From Mesorhizobium sp. YM1C-6-2 (GTDB lineage: Bacteria > Pseudomonadota > Alphaproteobacteria > Rhizobiales > Rhizobiaceae): a DNA stretch of 64,000 nt. The notes below the pieces were generated by a model. That model had not been told where the DNA came from and ran no database searches. It saw only the letters and a program-made list of their open reading frames with translations. Both the position numbers and the translations under genes were made by a program. Every line of letters starts with the position of its first letter. The stretch's first letter is position 1. The stretch covers positions 372,001 to 436,000 of the forward strand of contig NZ_RCIZ01000001.1 of NCBI RefSeq assembly GCF_003666685.1. The letters are read 5' to 3'. Below, one piece after another: positions 43,551 to 52,934 of this stretch.

Positions 43551-44849
43551 ATGCCTTCTGATCGACCAACGCGACCGCTGCGGATTCTTATCACCAACAA
43601 CACGCTGCACGAGAGGGCTGGTTCAGAGTTGGTCGTTCGCGATCTGGCCCTCGAGCTTGTCCGAAAAGGGCACAATCCGATCGCCTACAGCACCGTGCTC
43701 GGAACGGTCGCCGAAGAAATGCAAGCGGCAACCATCCCCGTTGTCGATGATCTCGCCAAGATTGCCGAAGCCCCAGATATAATCCACGGGCATCACCATC
43801 ACGAGACAATGACGGCAGCCCTGCATTTTCCAGAAACGCCCGCCATCTTTGTGTGTCACGGCTGGATACCATGGGAGGAGAGCCCCCCACGATTTCCGTC
43901 CATCCGCAAATATGTCGCCGTGGACGATTTGTGCCGGGAACGCCTCTTGACGGCTGACGGCATCAGCCCGGATCAGATCTCCACCATATACAATTTTGTG
44001 GACCTCGACCGTTTCGCGCCGCGGCAGCCGCTTCCGCCAAAACCTCGCAGCGCCCTCGTATTCAGCAACTACGCCTCCGGGGTCCACGACGCCATACGCG
44101 ACGCGTGTCGTTCCCTTGGCATCGAGCGGCTCGACGTTGTCGGTGTCGGTTCGGGCCGGCCCACGGCCACGCCGGAAGAAGTCCTACTCCAGTATGATGT
44201 TGTGTTCGCGAAGGCGCGAGCGGCGATGGAAGCCCTCGCGACCGGATGCGCGGTCGTCGTTTCGGACTACTCCCGAATCGCCGGGCTCGTCACGTCTGCC
44301 AATCTTGACGAGCTTCGCCGCCTCAACTTCGGAGTGCGCACATTGCAGAAGCCGCTGTCGCAGCAAGTGGTGCAACAGGCCCTTGCGGCTTATGATCCCG
44401 CCGACGCCTCAAAGGTTGCCGCAACGATGCGGGCCACCGCATCGTTGACTGGTGCCGCCGAGCAGTATCTGGCGCTCTACGGCGAGGTCATACATGCCTG
44501 GCATGGCCGTTCGGATCCCGCTTCGTCCAAGGAGTCTCTTGCTCTTGCTTCTCGATATCTCCGCTGGCTCTCACCTGTCGTTAAGGACCGGAATCGCATC
44601 CGCCATAGAGCAGAGCAGCTCAGTGTCGACCTGGCCACTATGCGATCCGGGCAGTTGAAAGCCGGCACGGAAGCTCGGGAAAGAGTCGAAAAACTGGAGA
44701 CGGAGTTGGCCCGTGCACAATCTGAAGCCTTGAAGCTGGGTGAGCAGGTTGCGCGCCTGGAGAACGAGTTGTCGACCATGAAGGCCTCGCGAGCCTGGCG
44801 GGCCGTACAGGCTTACAGTCGAATCAAGCACAGCGTCTGGAAATCATAG
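43551..44849 (+). CDS. Glycosyltransferase with C-terminal coiled coil
   Basis: A 432-residue protein with a GT4-like glycosyltransferase N-terminus: LRILITNNTLHERAGSELVV, IIHGHHHHETM and AIFVCHGWIPW, then a middle part with FAKARAAMEALATGCAVVVS as in the donor-binding half of the GT-B fold. The last 65 or so residues form a heptad-type coiled coil (AREKVEKLETELARAQ-like) ending WRAVQAYSRIKHS, a tail shared by polysaccharide enzymes. I chose the ATG at 43551; an earlier start at 43488 adds 21 unlikely residues. It is followed without a gap by the sulfotransferase. Confidence 0.8.
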   Translation: MPSDRPTRPLRILITNNTLHERAGSELVVRDLALELVRKGHNPIAYSTVLGTVAEEMQAATIPVVDDLAKIAEAPDIIHGHHHHETMTAALHFPETPAIFVCHGWIPWEESPPRFPSIRKYVAVDDLCRERLLTADGISPDQISTIYNFVDLDRFAPRQPLPPKPRSALVFSNYASGVHDAIRDACRSLGIERLDVVGVGSGRPTATPEEVLLQYDVVFAKARAAMEALATGCAVVVSDYSRIAGLVTSANLDELRRLNFGVRTLQKPLSQQVVQQALAAYDPADASKVAATMRATASLTGAAEQYLALYGEVIHAWHGRSDPASSKESLALASRYLRWLSPVVKDRNRIRHRAEQLSVDLATMRSGQLKAGTEARERVEKLETELARAQSEALKLGEQVARLENELSTMKASRAWRAVQAYSRIKHSVWKS

Positions 44850-45742
44850 TGTGCGCGGGCCGGATCGAACCCAGCCTCCCGCCATTCCCGGTGATCGTTG
44901 GCGTGCCGCGGTCCGGGACGACGTTGTTGCGAATGATGTTGGACTCGCATTCGGATCTGGCCATTCCGCCGGAGACGGGATTCTTGCTTGGTCCTCGTAT
45001 TCGCGCCGCAAGCGACAACCCAAGCCAGGCGGCGTCCGCAATCACGGGATTCCCGGACGGTTCACCGGCATGGGCGGATTTTGGCCTGGATGAAGCCGTG
45101 TTCCTGCAGCAGGCGCGCAGTCTGCCGGTCGGCGCACAACTCGAAGATGTTCTGAGGCTGTTCTACCAACTCTACGCACAGGCACACGGTAAAACGAGGG
45201 CGGGAGACAAGACGCCGTCGTATCTTCTGAGCATGCCGGACGTGGCGCGGGTGCTGCCCGAGGCTCGCTTTATCCATATTATCCGCGACGGGCGTGACGT
45301 TGCTGTCTCATGGAGGCAGAGATGGTTCGCCCCGACAAAGGACCGGGCAGAACTCGTGAATATCTGGGCTGAGCAGATCGGTAGAGCCAGAAGATTGGCT
45401 GCAGGGTTGGCCTATCGAGAGGTGAGATTCGCTGATTTGATCCGTGAACCAGCGGCTGCGTTGCAAGATTTGTGCGAATTTGTCGGTTTGAACTATCAGC
45501 CGCAAATGCTGCGGTACTTCGAGCGTGCGCCCTTGCGACTGGCCGAGCATCGCGCCAGGTATCGCATTGACGGGTCGCTTGTGGTTAGCAAAGAGGACAG
45601 GCTCCTGCAGCAGGCCGGCGTCAGATCGCCGCCTCGTCTGGAACGCATTGGCGTCTGGCGTCGTGAAATGGCAGCAGATGAATTGTCTCGAATTGGCCCG
45701 GCCGCAAGGATGCTTCTTGAGGAGATCTCTGAAGGTGCGTGA
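44849..45742 (+). CDS. Sulfotransferase family protein
   Basis: A 297-residue PAPS-dependent sulfotransferase. The 5'-phosphosulfate loop is GVPRSGTTLLRMMLD (about 18-32), and the 3'-phosphate segment is IHIIRDGRDVAVSWRQRW (about 136-153). The acceptor is likely a carbohydrate or other glycoconjugate. The GTG at 44849 overlaps the previous stop by one base (TAGTG), so it is coupled to the glycosyltransferase. Sulfated surface polysaccharide is the likely product of the cassette, an inference from context. Confidence 0.87.
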   Translation: MCAGRIEPSLPPFPVIVGVPRSGTTLLRMMLDSHSDLAIPPETGFLLGPRIRAASDNPSQAASAITGFPDGSPAWADFGLDEAVFLQQARSLPVGAQLEDVLRLFYQLYAQAHGKTRAGDKTPSYLLSMPDVARVLPEARFIHIIRDGRDVAVSWRQRWFAPTKDRAELVNIWAEQIGRARRLAAGLAYREVRFADLIREPAAALQDLCEFVGLNYQPQMLRYFERAPLRLAEHRARYRIDGSLVVSKEDRLLQQAGVRSPPRLERIGVWRREMAADELSRIGPAARMLLEEISEGA

Positions 45743-45796
45743 GCGCCGGTTTATTGTGTGGCCTCATAGGGCCATCGCTGGTCAAGGAATGTCCGC

Positions 45797-47167
45797 ATGC
45801 CTGTCGAACTGATCGAGAAGAAGCCGCGCGGCTCGCGCCCCATCCATCTGGTCGAGAAGGACGGCCTGAGGCAGTCCGGGCTCGACGCGGAGACCTTGGC
45901 CTGGGCAAAGGCCACCGGCTTCAATGGCGAGGCGGGTCGGTCCCTGCTCGTCCCCGGTCGCGGCGGCAAGGTGGCCGCGGCCCTGTTCGGCATCGGCAGG
46001 CCCGATGACACGGCGGCGCTGGGCGCCGGCGCGCTGGCGAAGGCCCTGCCCGAAGGCGACTGGCATTTCGCCGCGGCGCCTGCCGACCCGGCGCTGTCGA
46101 CGCTTGGCATCGTGCTCGGCGGCTACGTGTTCACCCGCTACGGCAAGAAGCCCGGCAAGGATATCCGGCTGGCCGTGCCGGCCGGCGCCGACGCCGCCTG
46201 GCTGCAGCGGACGGCAGAAGCGGTTTCGCTGACGCGCGACCTCGTCAACACGCCGACCAACGACATGGGTCCCGACGAGCTCGAGCAGGCGGCCCGCGTG
46301 CTTGCCCGCAGGCACAAGGCAAAGGTAGCGGTCGTCAAGGGCGACGATCTTCTGGCCGGGAATTTTCCCATGATCCATGCCGTGGGCCGTGCCTCTGACA
46401 AGGCGCCGCGGCTGATCGACATGGTCTGGGGTGAAAAATCCGCGCCGAAGGTGACGCTGGTCGGCAAGGGCGTCTGCTTCGACACCGGCGGGCTCGACAT
46501 CAAGCCGTCCTCCGGCATGCTCCTCATGAAGAAGGACATGGGCGGCGCGGCCAATGTCCTCGGTCTCGCCTCGATGATCATGGCCGCGCGGCTGAAGGTG
46601 CGGCTGCGCGTGCTGATACCGGCGGTCGAGAACGCCATTTCCGGCAACGCATTCCGGCCGGGTGACGTGCTGGCGAGCCGCAAGGGATTCAGCGTCGAGA
46701 TCGGCAATACGGACGCCGAAGGCAGGCTGGTGCTGGCCGATGCGCTGGCGCTGGCCGACGAGGAGGAGCCGCAAATGCTGGTCGACATGGCGACGCTGAC
46801 GGGCGCCGCCCGCGTCGCGCTTGGCCCCGACCTGCCGCCCTTCTACACCGACGACGACCGCCTCGCCGCCGATCTGGCCGCCGCCGCCGGGGCACAGGAG
46901 GATCCGCTGTGGCGCATGCCGCTCTGGCGGCCCTACGGCGTGAAACTGTCGTCCAAGGTCGCCGACATGAACAACGTCACATCGGACGGCTTTGCCGGCT
47001 CGATCACCGCGGCGCTGTTCCTGAAGCGCTTCGTCGAGAAGGCCGGCAGTTGGGCGCATTTCGACATCTTCGCCTGGAACCCGTCCGACCGGCCGCACGG
47101 CCCGGCCGGCGGCGAGGCGCAGGGGATTCGTGCGCTGGAGCAGGTGATTTCGCAGCGCTACGGTTGA
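45797..47167 (+). CDS. pepA: Leucyl aminopeptidase (M17 family)
   Basis: A 456-residue cytosolic metallo-aminopeptidase that releases N-terminal residues. The metal-binding and catalytic region includes VGKGVCFDTGGLDIKPS, KKDMGGAANVLGL and the hallmark NTDAEGRLVLADAL. The length and the shortened N-terminal domain suit the alphaproteobacterial branch of M17. It starts 54 bp after the sulfotransferase but belongs to the core genome, and is followed by a MarR regulator and an NlpC/P60 gene. Confidence 0.93.
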   Translation: MPVELIEKKPRGSRPIHLVEKDGLRQSGLDAETLAWAKATGFNGEAGRSLLVPGRGGKVAAALFGIGRPDDTAALGAGALAKALPEGDWHFAAAPADPALSTLGIVLGGYVFTRYGKKPGKDIRLAVPAGADAAWLQRTAEAVSLTRDLVNTPTNDMGPDELEQAARVLARRHKAKVAVVKGDDLLAGNFPMIHAVGRASDKAPRLIDMVWGEKSAPKVTLVGKGVCFDTGGLDIKPSSGMLLMKKDMGGAANVLGLASMIMAARLKVRLRVLIPAVENAISGNAFRPGDVLASRKGFSVEIGNTDAEGRLVLADALALADEEEPQMLVDMATLTGAARVALGPDLPPFYTDDDRLAADLAAAAGAQEDPLWRMPLWRPYGVKLSSKVADMNNVTSDGFAGSITAALFLKRFVEKAGSWAHFDIFAWNPSDRPHGPAGGEAQGIRALEQVISQRYG

Positions 47168-47246
47168 TCGCCGTCGGATGTGCTGAGCCCGAATCGGTAG
47201 ATCCGAATGAAACGGATACGAAACGATTTCCGCCCATCATGGCGCC

Positions 47247-47594
47247 ATGATCGTTCTGCGTCCGATACAAGCCTTGCGGCTCTGGCAACAGGTCACCTTG
47301 TCGGACGTGCGCGACGATGCGCCTGACCTGACCATGCGCCAGATGGCGATCCTCCTCACCATCTATCTCGATCCGCCGCCTCACACCGTCCGGGGGCTGG
47401 CCGCCAGACTTGAGGTGACCAAGCCGGTGATCACGCGTGCGCTGGACACGATGGGGGCGCTGAAGCTCGTGTCGCGTCACCGCGACGAGAAGGACAGGCG
47501 CAACGTGCTGATAAGGCGGACCGTCGAGGGTGCGCTCTATGTCGAGCGTTTTGGCGATGCTATCATCGCCAAAGCACAGGAGCTCCCCCTTTGA
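47247..47594 (+). CDS. MarR-type winged-helix regulator
   Basis: A 115-residue regulator with a winged helix: LTMRQMAILLTIYLDPPPHT, then VRGLAARLEVTKPVITRALD and the wing KLVSRHRDEKDRRNVLIRRT. It is short for MarR, lacking most of the dimerisation helices. Its stop overlaps the TTG start of the NlpC/P60 gene, so the two are translationally coupled. The target is unknown. Confidence 0.85.
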   Translation: MIVLRPIQALRLWQQVTLSDVRDDAPDLTMRQMAILLTIYLDPPPHTVRGLAARLEVTKPVITRALDTMGALKLVSRHRDEKDRRNVLIRRTVEGALYVERFGDAIIAKAQELPL

Positions 47595-48451
47595 CTGCCT
47601 ATGACAGAAGACTGCACGCCTTCCGGCCCGACCTCGCCGACGCTAGGTTGAGGGGCGAGGTGGCGGCCGAGCGTTTTGTCGCCGGAACGCCGGCCCGGAT
47701 CGTCGCTGAGGTGGCCGACATGCTGGGCGAGCCGCGCCCGGACGCCGGGCTGAACACGCAGTTGCTGCGCGGCGACGACGTCATTGTCTTCGAGGAAACC
47801 GAGGGCTGGGCCTGGGTCCAGGCCATGCGCGACGGTTATGTCGGTTATGTCTCGGGCGGCTCACTCGGCCCGCGTGCGGCCGAGCCGACCCATCTCGTCT
47901 CCGCGCCGCGCAGTTTTCTCTATCCCGGTCCGGACCTGAAGCTGCCCCGCCACGGCGAACTGTCGCTCGGCTCCTCCGTGACGGTGACGAATTTTACCGA
48001 GACGCGCGGCACGCTTTATGCGCTGCTGACGACCGGCGAGGCGATGATAGCAGGGCATCTCAGGCCGGCCGGCGAGCTATCCGACGACTATGTCGCCGTT
48101 GCCGAGGCGCTACTGATGACGCCCTATCTCTGGGGCGGCTCGACCTCCTTCGGCATCGACTGCTCCGGCCTGGTGCAGCTTGCCATGCGCATGGCCGGAC
48201 GCGACGTGCTGCGCGATTCCGACATGCAGGCAGCGACGCTCGGCGAGCCGGTCGAGCCCGGCCATGACCATTCAGGCCTCAGGCGCGGCGACCTCGTGTT
48301 CTGGAAGGGGCACGTCGCCATCATGACCGACGAGCGGACCATGATCCATGCCAACGGCCACACCATGCTCGTATCGCGTGAGGGCCTGGCCGATGCGATC
48401 GACCGCATCGGCTATCTCTATGGCGGCCCGACCGGCTTCAGGCGGCCCTAA
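47591..48451 (+). CDS. NlpC/P60 family cell-wall hydrolase
   Basis: A 286-residue cysteine peptidase that cleaves peptidoglycan stem peptides. Two SH3-like segments (about 35-140) precede the catalytic domain. The catalytic Cys is in FGIDCSGLVQLAM, the His in WKGHVAIMTDERTM and the polar third residue in IHANGHTMLVSR. No signal peptide is evident, as in related bacterial SH3-NlpC enzymes that may act on recycled fragments. The start is a TTG at 47591 overlapping the previous stop (TTGA). Confidence 0.88.
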   Translation: MTAYDRRLHAFRPDLADARLRGEVAAERFVAGTPARIVAEVADMLGEPRPDAGLNTQLLRGDDVIVFEETEGWAWVQAMRDGYVGYVSGGSLGPRAAEPTHLVSAPRSFLYPGPDLKLPRHGELSLGSSVTVTNFTETRGTLYALLTTGEAMIAGHLRPAGELSDDYVAVAEALLMTPYLWGGSTSFGIDCSGLVQLAMRMAGRDVLRDSDMQAATLGEPVEPGHDHSGLRRGDLVFWKGHVAIMTDERTMIHANGHTMLVSREGLADAIDRIGYLYGGPTGFRRP

Positions 48452-48457
48452 GCCGCC

Positions 48458-49408
48458 TCAATACCCGGCCTTGCGGTCGACGAGGTTCTTCAGCTTTTCG
48501 CCGCGCTCGAAGGCGTCCATCTGCTCCAGCATGGGCGGCGCCAGATAGGTCGCGTCGGATGTCGCCCCCGAATGCGGTGTCACGAACACCCGCGGATGGT
48601 TCCACAGCGGGCTGGTCTTCGGCAGCGGCTCGACCTCGAACACGTCGAGGCTTGCTTCCTTCAGGATTCCGTCGTCGAGCGCCTTTATGATGTCGGCGTC
48701 CTTCTGCAGCTTGCCGCGGCCGGCATTGATCAGCACGGCGCCGCCGAGCCCGTTGCGTTTCCGGAGCTGTTTCAGGAGCCTGTAGTTGATGATGCCGGTG
48801 GTGTCTGGCGTCAGCGGCAACAGCACGACGAGGATGTCGGTCGCGTTGAGAAAGGGCGTCAGTCCCTTCTCTCCGTGGAAGGTGGCGACATCGGTCATCG
48901 AATGCTCGCTGCGGCTCCAGCCGTTCACCCGGAAGCCGGCGGCGAGAAGCGGCCCCGCCGCGGCGCGGCCGAGCTCGCCAAACCCCATGATGCCGACCGA
49001 CACGTCGTTCGCCGGCCTTTGCGGCGGCTCGCGCCAGACCCTGCGCTTCTGCTGGGCGCGGTAGAGCATGCCCTGGCGGTGGTGGTCGAGCACTCGCCAC
49101 AGCACATAGTCGGTCATGTGCTGGGTGAGGTTGTCGGCGACCACGCGGACGATAGGCACGTCGGGAAGGGTAGGGTCGCTGAGGATGTGATCGACGCCGG
49201 CGCCGACGGAGAAGATGACGCGCAGGTTGGGCAGCTTCGACAAAAGGTTGGGCTGCTGCTTCCACACCACCGCATAGGTGATGGACGGGTCGGCGGCCCC
49301 GGACGGCTCGGTCACCACCTCGCGCTCCTGAGAAAGAATCTCATACCATTGCCGGGAGTTGTACCCGGTCATGGCGAGCAGGATGCGGCCCTTTTGCGTT
49401 TCAGGCAT
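48458..49408 (-). CDS. ghrA: Glyoxylate/hydroxypyruvate reductase A-like dehydrogenase
   Basis: A 316-residue D-2-hydroxyacid dehydrogenase of the GhrA group. The dinucleotide motif is GIMGFGELGRAAAGPLLAAG, and the active-site segments are LINAGRGKLQKDADI (Arg), the DVFEVEPLPK region (Glu) and VFVTPHSGATS (His). The ATG at 49408 has a near-ideal GGAGG site. It lies 77 bp after yejF on the same strand and may be a separate unit. It converges on the NlpC/P60 gene with a 6-bp gap. Confidence 0.88.
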   Translation of the reverse strand: MPETQKGRILLAMTGYNSRQWYEILSQEREVVTEPSGAADPSITYAVVWKQQPNLLSKLPNLRVIFSVGAGVDHILSDPTLPDVPIVRVVADNLTQHMTDYVLWRVLDHHRQGMLYRAQQKRRVWREPPQRPANDVSVGIMGFGELGRAAAGPLLAAGFRVNGWSRSEHSMTDVATFHGEKGLTPFLNATDILVVLLPLTPDTTGIINYRLLKQLRKRNGLGGAVLINAGRGKLQKDADIIKALDDGILKEASLDVFEVEPLPKTSPLWNHPRVFVTPHSGATSDATYLAPPMLEQMDAFERGEKLKNLVDRKAGY

Positions 49409-49485
49409 GATTCCTCCGAGAGTCCTTATTGTTGCAAGCACGGTCTTGCCCGAAAAGTCTGCAGCTTTCAGGAGCCATGCCCGGT

Positions 49486-51114
49486 CTATTCGCTGACCAC
49501 GCTGGCCGGGGCGGCCTCGATCCGGAACGCCGCCGAGATCAGCGCCCTTGTGTAGTCGGTCTGCGGCCGTTCGAATATCTGCTCCGACGGCCCGTATTCC
49601 ACGATCTTGCCGTTGCGCATGACGATCACGTCGTTAGCGAGCGCTCGGATCACCTTGAGGTCGTGGCTGATGAACAGATAGGCGAGGTCGTGCTTGGCTT
49701 GCAGGTTGCGCAGGAGATCGACGACCTGCGCCTGCACGCTCATGTCGAGCGCCGAGGTCGGTTCGTCCAGCATGACGAATTTCGGCTTCAGCACCATGGC
49801 GCGCGCGATCGCGATGCGCTGGCGCTGGCCGCCGGAGAATTCATGCGGATAGCGGAAGCGGGTTTCCGGATCGAGGCCGACTTCCTCGAGCACGGCGACG
49901 ACGCGGCCGTCCCGTTCGTCGGCCGACAGCGCCGGCTCGTGGATGGCGAGCCCTTCCTCGATGATCTCCGACACCGACATGCGGGGGCTGAGCGAGCCGA
50001 ACGGGTCCTGGAAGACGATCTGCAGTTCGCGGCGCAGCGGCCGCATGGCGCTGAAGGAAAGCTTGTCGATGTCGTGCCCGTCGAAATGGATGCGGCCCTC
50101 CGACGAGATCATGCGCGCGAGCGCCAGGCCGAGCGTCGTCTTGCCGGAGCCGGATTCGCCGACCACGCCGAGCGTCTGCCCCGCGCGCACGGTGACGTCG
50201 ATGCCGTCGACCGCCTTCACATGGTCGACCACCTTGCGGAAGAAACCCTGCTTGATCGGGAACCAGACCTTCACGTCGGTCCCCGACATCACCGTCTTCG
50301 CCGAGGCGTCTGCGGCGGGCGGCTTGCCCTTCGGCTCGGCGGCAAGCAGATGGCGGGTATATTCGTGCTGCGGGTTGGCGAAGATGTCCTTCGTCGGCCC
50401 GGTCTCCACGATCTTGCCCTTGGTCATCACGCAGACGCGGTCGGCGATCTTCCTGACGATGCCGAGATCGTGGGTGATGAAGAGCATCGACATGCCCTTC
50501 TTCGCCTTCAGTTTCGCCAGCAGCTCGAGGATCTGCGCCTGCACGGTGACGTCGAGCGCGGTGGTCGGCTCGTCGGCGATCAAAAGGTCGGGCTCGTTGG
50601 CGAGCGCCATGGCGATCATGACGCGCTGACGCTGGCCGCCCGAGAGCTGGTGCGGATAGGCGCCGAGCCGCTTCTCGGGATCGCGGATACCGACTTCCTT
50701 CAGCAGTTCGAGCGTGCGTTCCCTGGCGGGCCGATCGCGCATCCCCTGGTGAAGCGAAAGGATTTCCATGATCTGCTGCTCGATCGTATGCAGCGGGTTG
50801 AGCGAGGTCATCGGCTCCTGGAAGATCATGGTGATCTTGTTGCCGCGCACCCGGCGCAACTCGTTCTCGCCGAGCGCCAGCAGGTCCTTGCCTTCGAACA
50901 GGATCTGCCCGGACGGATGGCTGGCGGGCGGATAGGGCAGGAGCTTCAGCACGGAGAGCGCCGAGACCGACTTGCCGGAGCCGGATTCGCCGACCAGCGC
51001 CAGCGTCTCGCCCTTCGCGATGTCGAACGACACATGGTCGACCGCGGTGGAGGTCTTGCCGCCCTGCTCGAAGGCAACGGAAAGATCGCGGACGGAGAGG
51101 AGGGGGGAGGTCAA
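49486..51114 (-). CDS. yejF: Peptide ABC transporter, fused dual ATPase (YejF-like)
   Basis: A 542-residue protein with two ATP-binding cassettes in tandem. Cassette 1 has [16 protein letters not shown] and [15 protein letters not shown]; cassette 2 has [16 protein letters not shown] and [15 protein letters not shown]. It powers the YejBE permease for oligopeptides (microcin C type in E. coli). The start at 51114 overlaps the vapC stop by four bases, so its translation is coupled to the toxin gene that interrupts the operon. Confidence 0.93.
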   Translation of the reverse strand: MTSPLLSVRDLSVAFEQGGKTSTAVDHVSFDIAKGETLALVGESGSGKSVSALSVLKLLPYPPASHPSGQILFEGKDLLALGENELRRVRGNKITMIFQEPMTSLNPLHTIEQQIMEILSLHQGMRDRPARERTLELLKEVGIRDPEKRLGAYPHQLSGGQRQRVMIAMALANEPDLLIADEPTTALDVTVQAQILELLAKLKAKKGMSMLFITHDLGIVRKIADRVCVMTKGKIVETGPTKDIFANPQHEYTRHLLAAEPKGKPPAADASAKTVMSGTDVKVWFPIKQGFFRKVVDHVKAVDGIDVTVRAGQTLGVVGESGSGKTTLGLALARMISSEGRIHFDGHDIDKLSFSAMRPLRRELQIVFQDPFGSLSPRMSVSEIIEEGLAIHEPALSADERDGRVVAVLEEVGLDPETRFRYPHEFSGGQRQRIAIARAMVLKPKFVMLDEPTSALDMSVQAQVVDLLRNLQAKHDLAYLFISHDLKVIRALANDVIVMRNGKIVEYGPSEQIFERPQTDYTRALISAAFRIEAAPASVVSE

Positions 51115-51500
51115 ATGGCGACCTCTACATCGGTCAGGCGAAAGTCGTCGCCCTTGAAGAGGAGCGGCTCGCCGCGCGCCTTGGCGAGCGCATAGGCGAA
51201 GCAGTCGCCGAGGTTCAGCTTGGCGGCGTGCTTGCCTTTGCCATAGCGCTGGAAGGCTTCGCGGGCGAGATGTGCCTGTTCGGGACCGACCGTCGCGATG
51301 GTCAGGTCGAGCCGGCCGAGAAGCGGTTCCAGTGCATCCGCCATGTCGGGCGTGGCGCCACGATCGATACGCAAACAGACCTCCAGATAGTTGACCGGCG
51401 AAATCTGGGCGCTGCCGGATCGGGCGATGAGCGCACGGAATTGCCGACGCTCAGGCTCGCCCATCAAGATCGCCAGCAGTGCCGAGGCATCGACGATCAA
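51111..51500 (-). CDS. vapC: PIN-domain ribonuclease toxin VapC
   Basis: A 129-residue PIN-domain toxin. The acidic metal-binding residues are in place: IVDASALLAIL (Asp), PVNYLEVCLRI (Glu), LNLGDCFAYALAKA (Asp) and LFKGDDFRLTDV (Asp). VapC toxins cut RNA and are held by VapB. The likely start is the TTG at 51500, which overlaps the antitoxin stop (TTGA) and gives the usual IVDAS N-terminus; an ATG at 51515 is an alternative. The gene lies inside the yej operon, overlapping yejF. Confidence 0.9.
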   Translation of the reverse strand: MIVDASALLAILMGEPERRQFRALIARSGSAQISPVNYLEVCLRIDRGATPDMADALEPLLGRLDLTIATVGPEQAHLAREAFQRYGKGKHAAKLNLGDCFAYALAKARGEPLLFKGDDFRLTDVEVAI

Positions 51501-51745
51501 GCCGGCAGCCCCCATTCGTCGTAGAGATCGGAATGATCGCTGGTGACGCCGGGCGGCGGTGGCGGAATGCTCGCCAGAAGCTCGTCGATGCGGCGGATTT
51601 TTTCCTCGACGTCGCGCTCGCGCCGCAAGCGCTGCAGCTTTTCTTCCAGCGCGCCCTGTATGGCCGACGTCATGGTCTCGCCGGTCTCGTTGGCGAGTTC
51701 CTTGGCAAGGCGCTCGACGACCGGGTTCTTTATGTTCATGCCCAT
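51497..51745 (-). CDS. vapB: Antitoxin VapB (PSK transcription-factor type)
   Basis: An 82-residue antitoxin opening MGMNIKNPVVERLAKELANE, the N-terminal DNA-binding motif of the Rv0623-like VapB family, followed by a helical, charged region and a Pro-rich stretch near the end (SIPPPPPGVTSD). It should bind VapC and repress its promoter. The ATG at 51745 has GGAGG six bases upstream; earlier or later ATGs are weaker. The leader has an AT-rich TATAATTCC element at 51772-51780 that could be a -10 on the minus strand. Confidence 0.87.
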   Translation of the reverse strand: MGMNIKNPVVERLAKELANETGETMTSAIQGALEEKLQRLRRERDVEEKIRRIDELLASIPPPPPGVTSDHSDLYDEWGLPA

Positions 51746-51794
51746 GAACGCCTCCATGGTAGAAAATTGGAGGAATTATACCATGACCTCTCGC

Positions 51795-52934
51795 TCACCG
51801 GAAGGTCTTCCTGGGGTCGAAGGCGTCGCGGGTCGCCTCGCCGACGAAGATCAGCAGCGACAGCATCAGCGAGATGACGACGAAGCCGGAGATACCGAGC
51901 CACGGCGCGTTGAGGTTGCGCTGGCCCTGGCGCAGCAGTTCGCCGAGCGAGGCCGATCCCGGCGGCAGGCCGAAGCCGAGGAAGTCGAGCGAGGTCAGCG
52001 TGGTGATCGAGCCGTTGAGGATGAACGGCAGGAAGGTCAGCGTCGCCACCATTGCGTTGGGCAGCAGGTGCCGGCGCATGATCGTGGCGTTGGAGACGCC
52101 GAGCGCGCGCGCCGCGTTGACATATTCGAAGTTGCGGGCGCGCAGGAACTCGGCGCGTACCACGCCGACGAAGGCGGTCCAGGAGAACAGGAGCATCAGG
52201 CCGAGCAGGATGAAGAAGCCGGGCGGCAGCACTGCGGCCACGATGAGCAGGAGATAGAGGACGGGTATCGCTGTCCAGATCTCGATGAAGCGCTGGAAGA
52301 GAAGATCGGTCAGTCCGCCGAAATAACCCTGCACCGCTCCGGCCGACACGCCGATGACGGCCGAGCCGAGCGTCAGGATCAGCCCGAACAGCACGGAGAC
52401 GCGAAAGCCGTAGATGACGCGGGCGAGCACGTCGCGCGCCTGGTCGTCGGTGCCGAGCCAGTTCCAGTTGCCGATCGTGCAGTTGGGGTCGTCGACGCCC
52501 AGCGGATAGGCCTTGCAGCGCGTCTCCCTGTCGTAGAGCCAGGACGGCTTTGCCGGCGCAGCCGAAGGAATCTGGTTGTTCACCGTCCGGTAGGAATAGC
52601 GGACCGGCGGCCAGATCAGCCAGCCATTGGCCTGGATCTCGTCCTGGATCACCGGGTCGCGATAGTCGGTGATGGCGTAGAAGCCGCCGAATTTCTCCTC
52701 CGGATAGTCGATCGCCACCGGAAACAGCAGCTCGCCCTTGTAGAAGGCGAGGATCGGCCGGTCGTTGGCGATCAGTTCGGAGAACAGCGATAGGACGAAG
52801 AGCACGAGGAATATCCAGAGCGACCAGTAGCCGCGCCGGTTTGCCTTGAAGTTCGCCCAGCGCCGCCGGTTGAGCGGCGACAGCCACGGCCGCTTCGGCG
52901 CGTGGGCGGGCATCGTATCGGCGGCGGCCGTCAT
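51795..52934 (-). CDS. yejE: Peptide ABC transporter permease (YejE-like)
   Basis: A 379-residue permease with an N-terminal helix ([20 protein letters not shown]), a large periplasmic insert with [20 protein letters not shown] typical of YejE, and five more helices; the ATPase-docking loop is [19 protein letters not shown]. The ATG at 52934 overlaps the yejB stop (ATGA). Its stop is 49 bp before the vapB start. Confidence 0.93.
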   Translation of the reverse strand: MTAAADTMPAHAPKRPWLSPLNRRRWANFKANRRGYWSLWIFLVLFVLSLFSELIANDRPILAFYKGELLFPVAIDYPEEKFGGFYAITDYRDPVIQDEIQANGWLIWPPVRYSYRTVNNQIPSAAPAKPSWLYDRETRCKAYPLGVDDPNCTIGNWNWLGTDDQARDVLARVIYGFRVSVLFGLILTLGSAVIGVSAGAVQGYFGGLTDLLFQRFIEIWTAIPVLYLLLIVAAVLPPGFFILLGLMLLFSWTAFVGVVRAEFLRARNFEYVNAARALGVSNATIMRRHLLPNAMVATLTFLPFILNGSITTLTSLDFLGFGLPPGSASLGELLRQGQRNLNAPWLGISGFVVISLMLSLLIFVGEATRDAFDPRKTFR

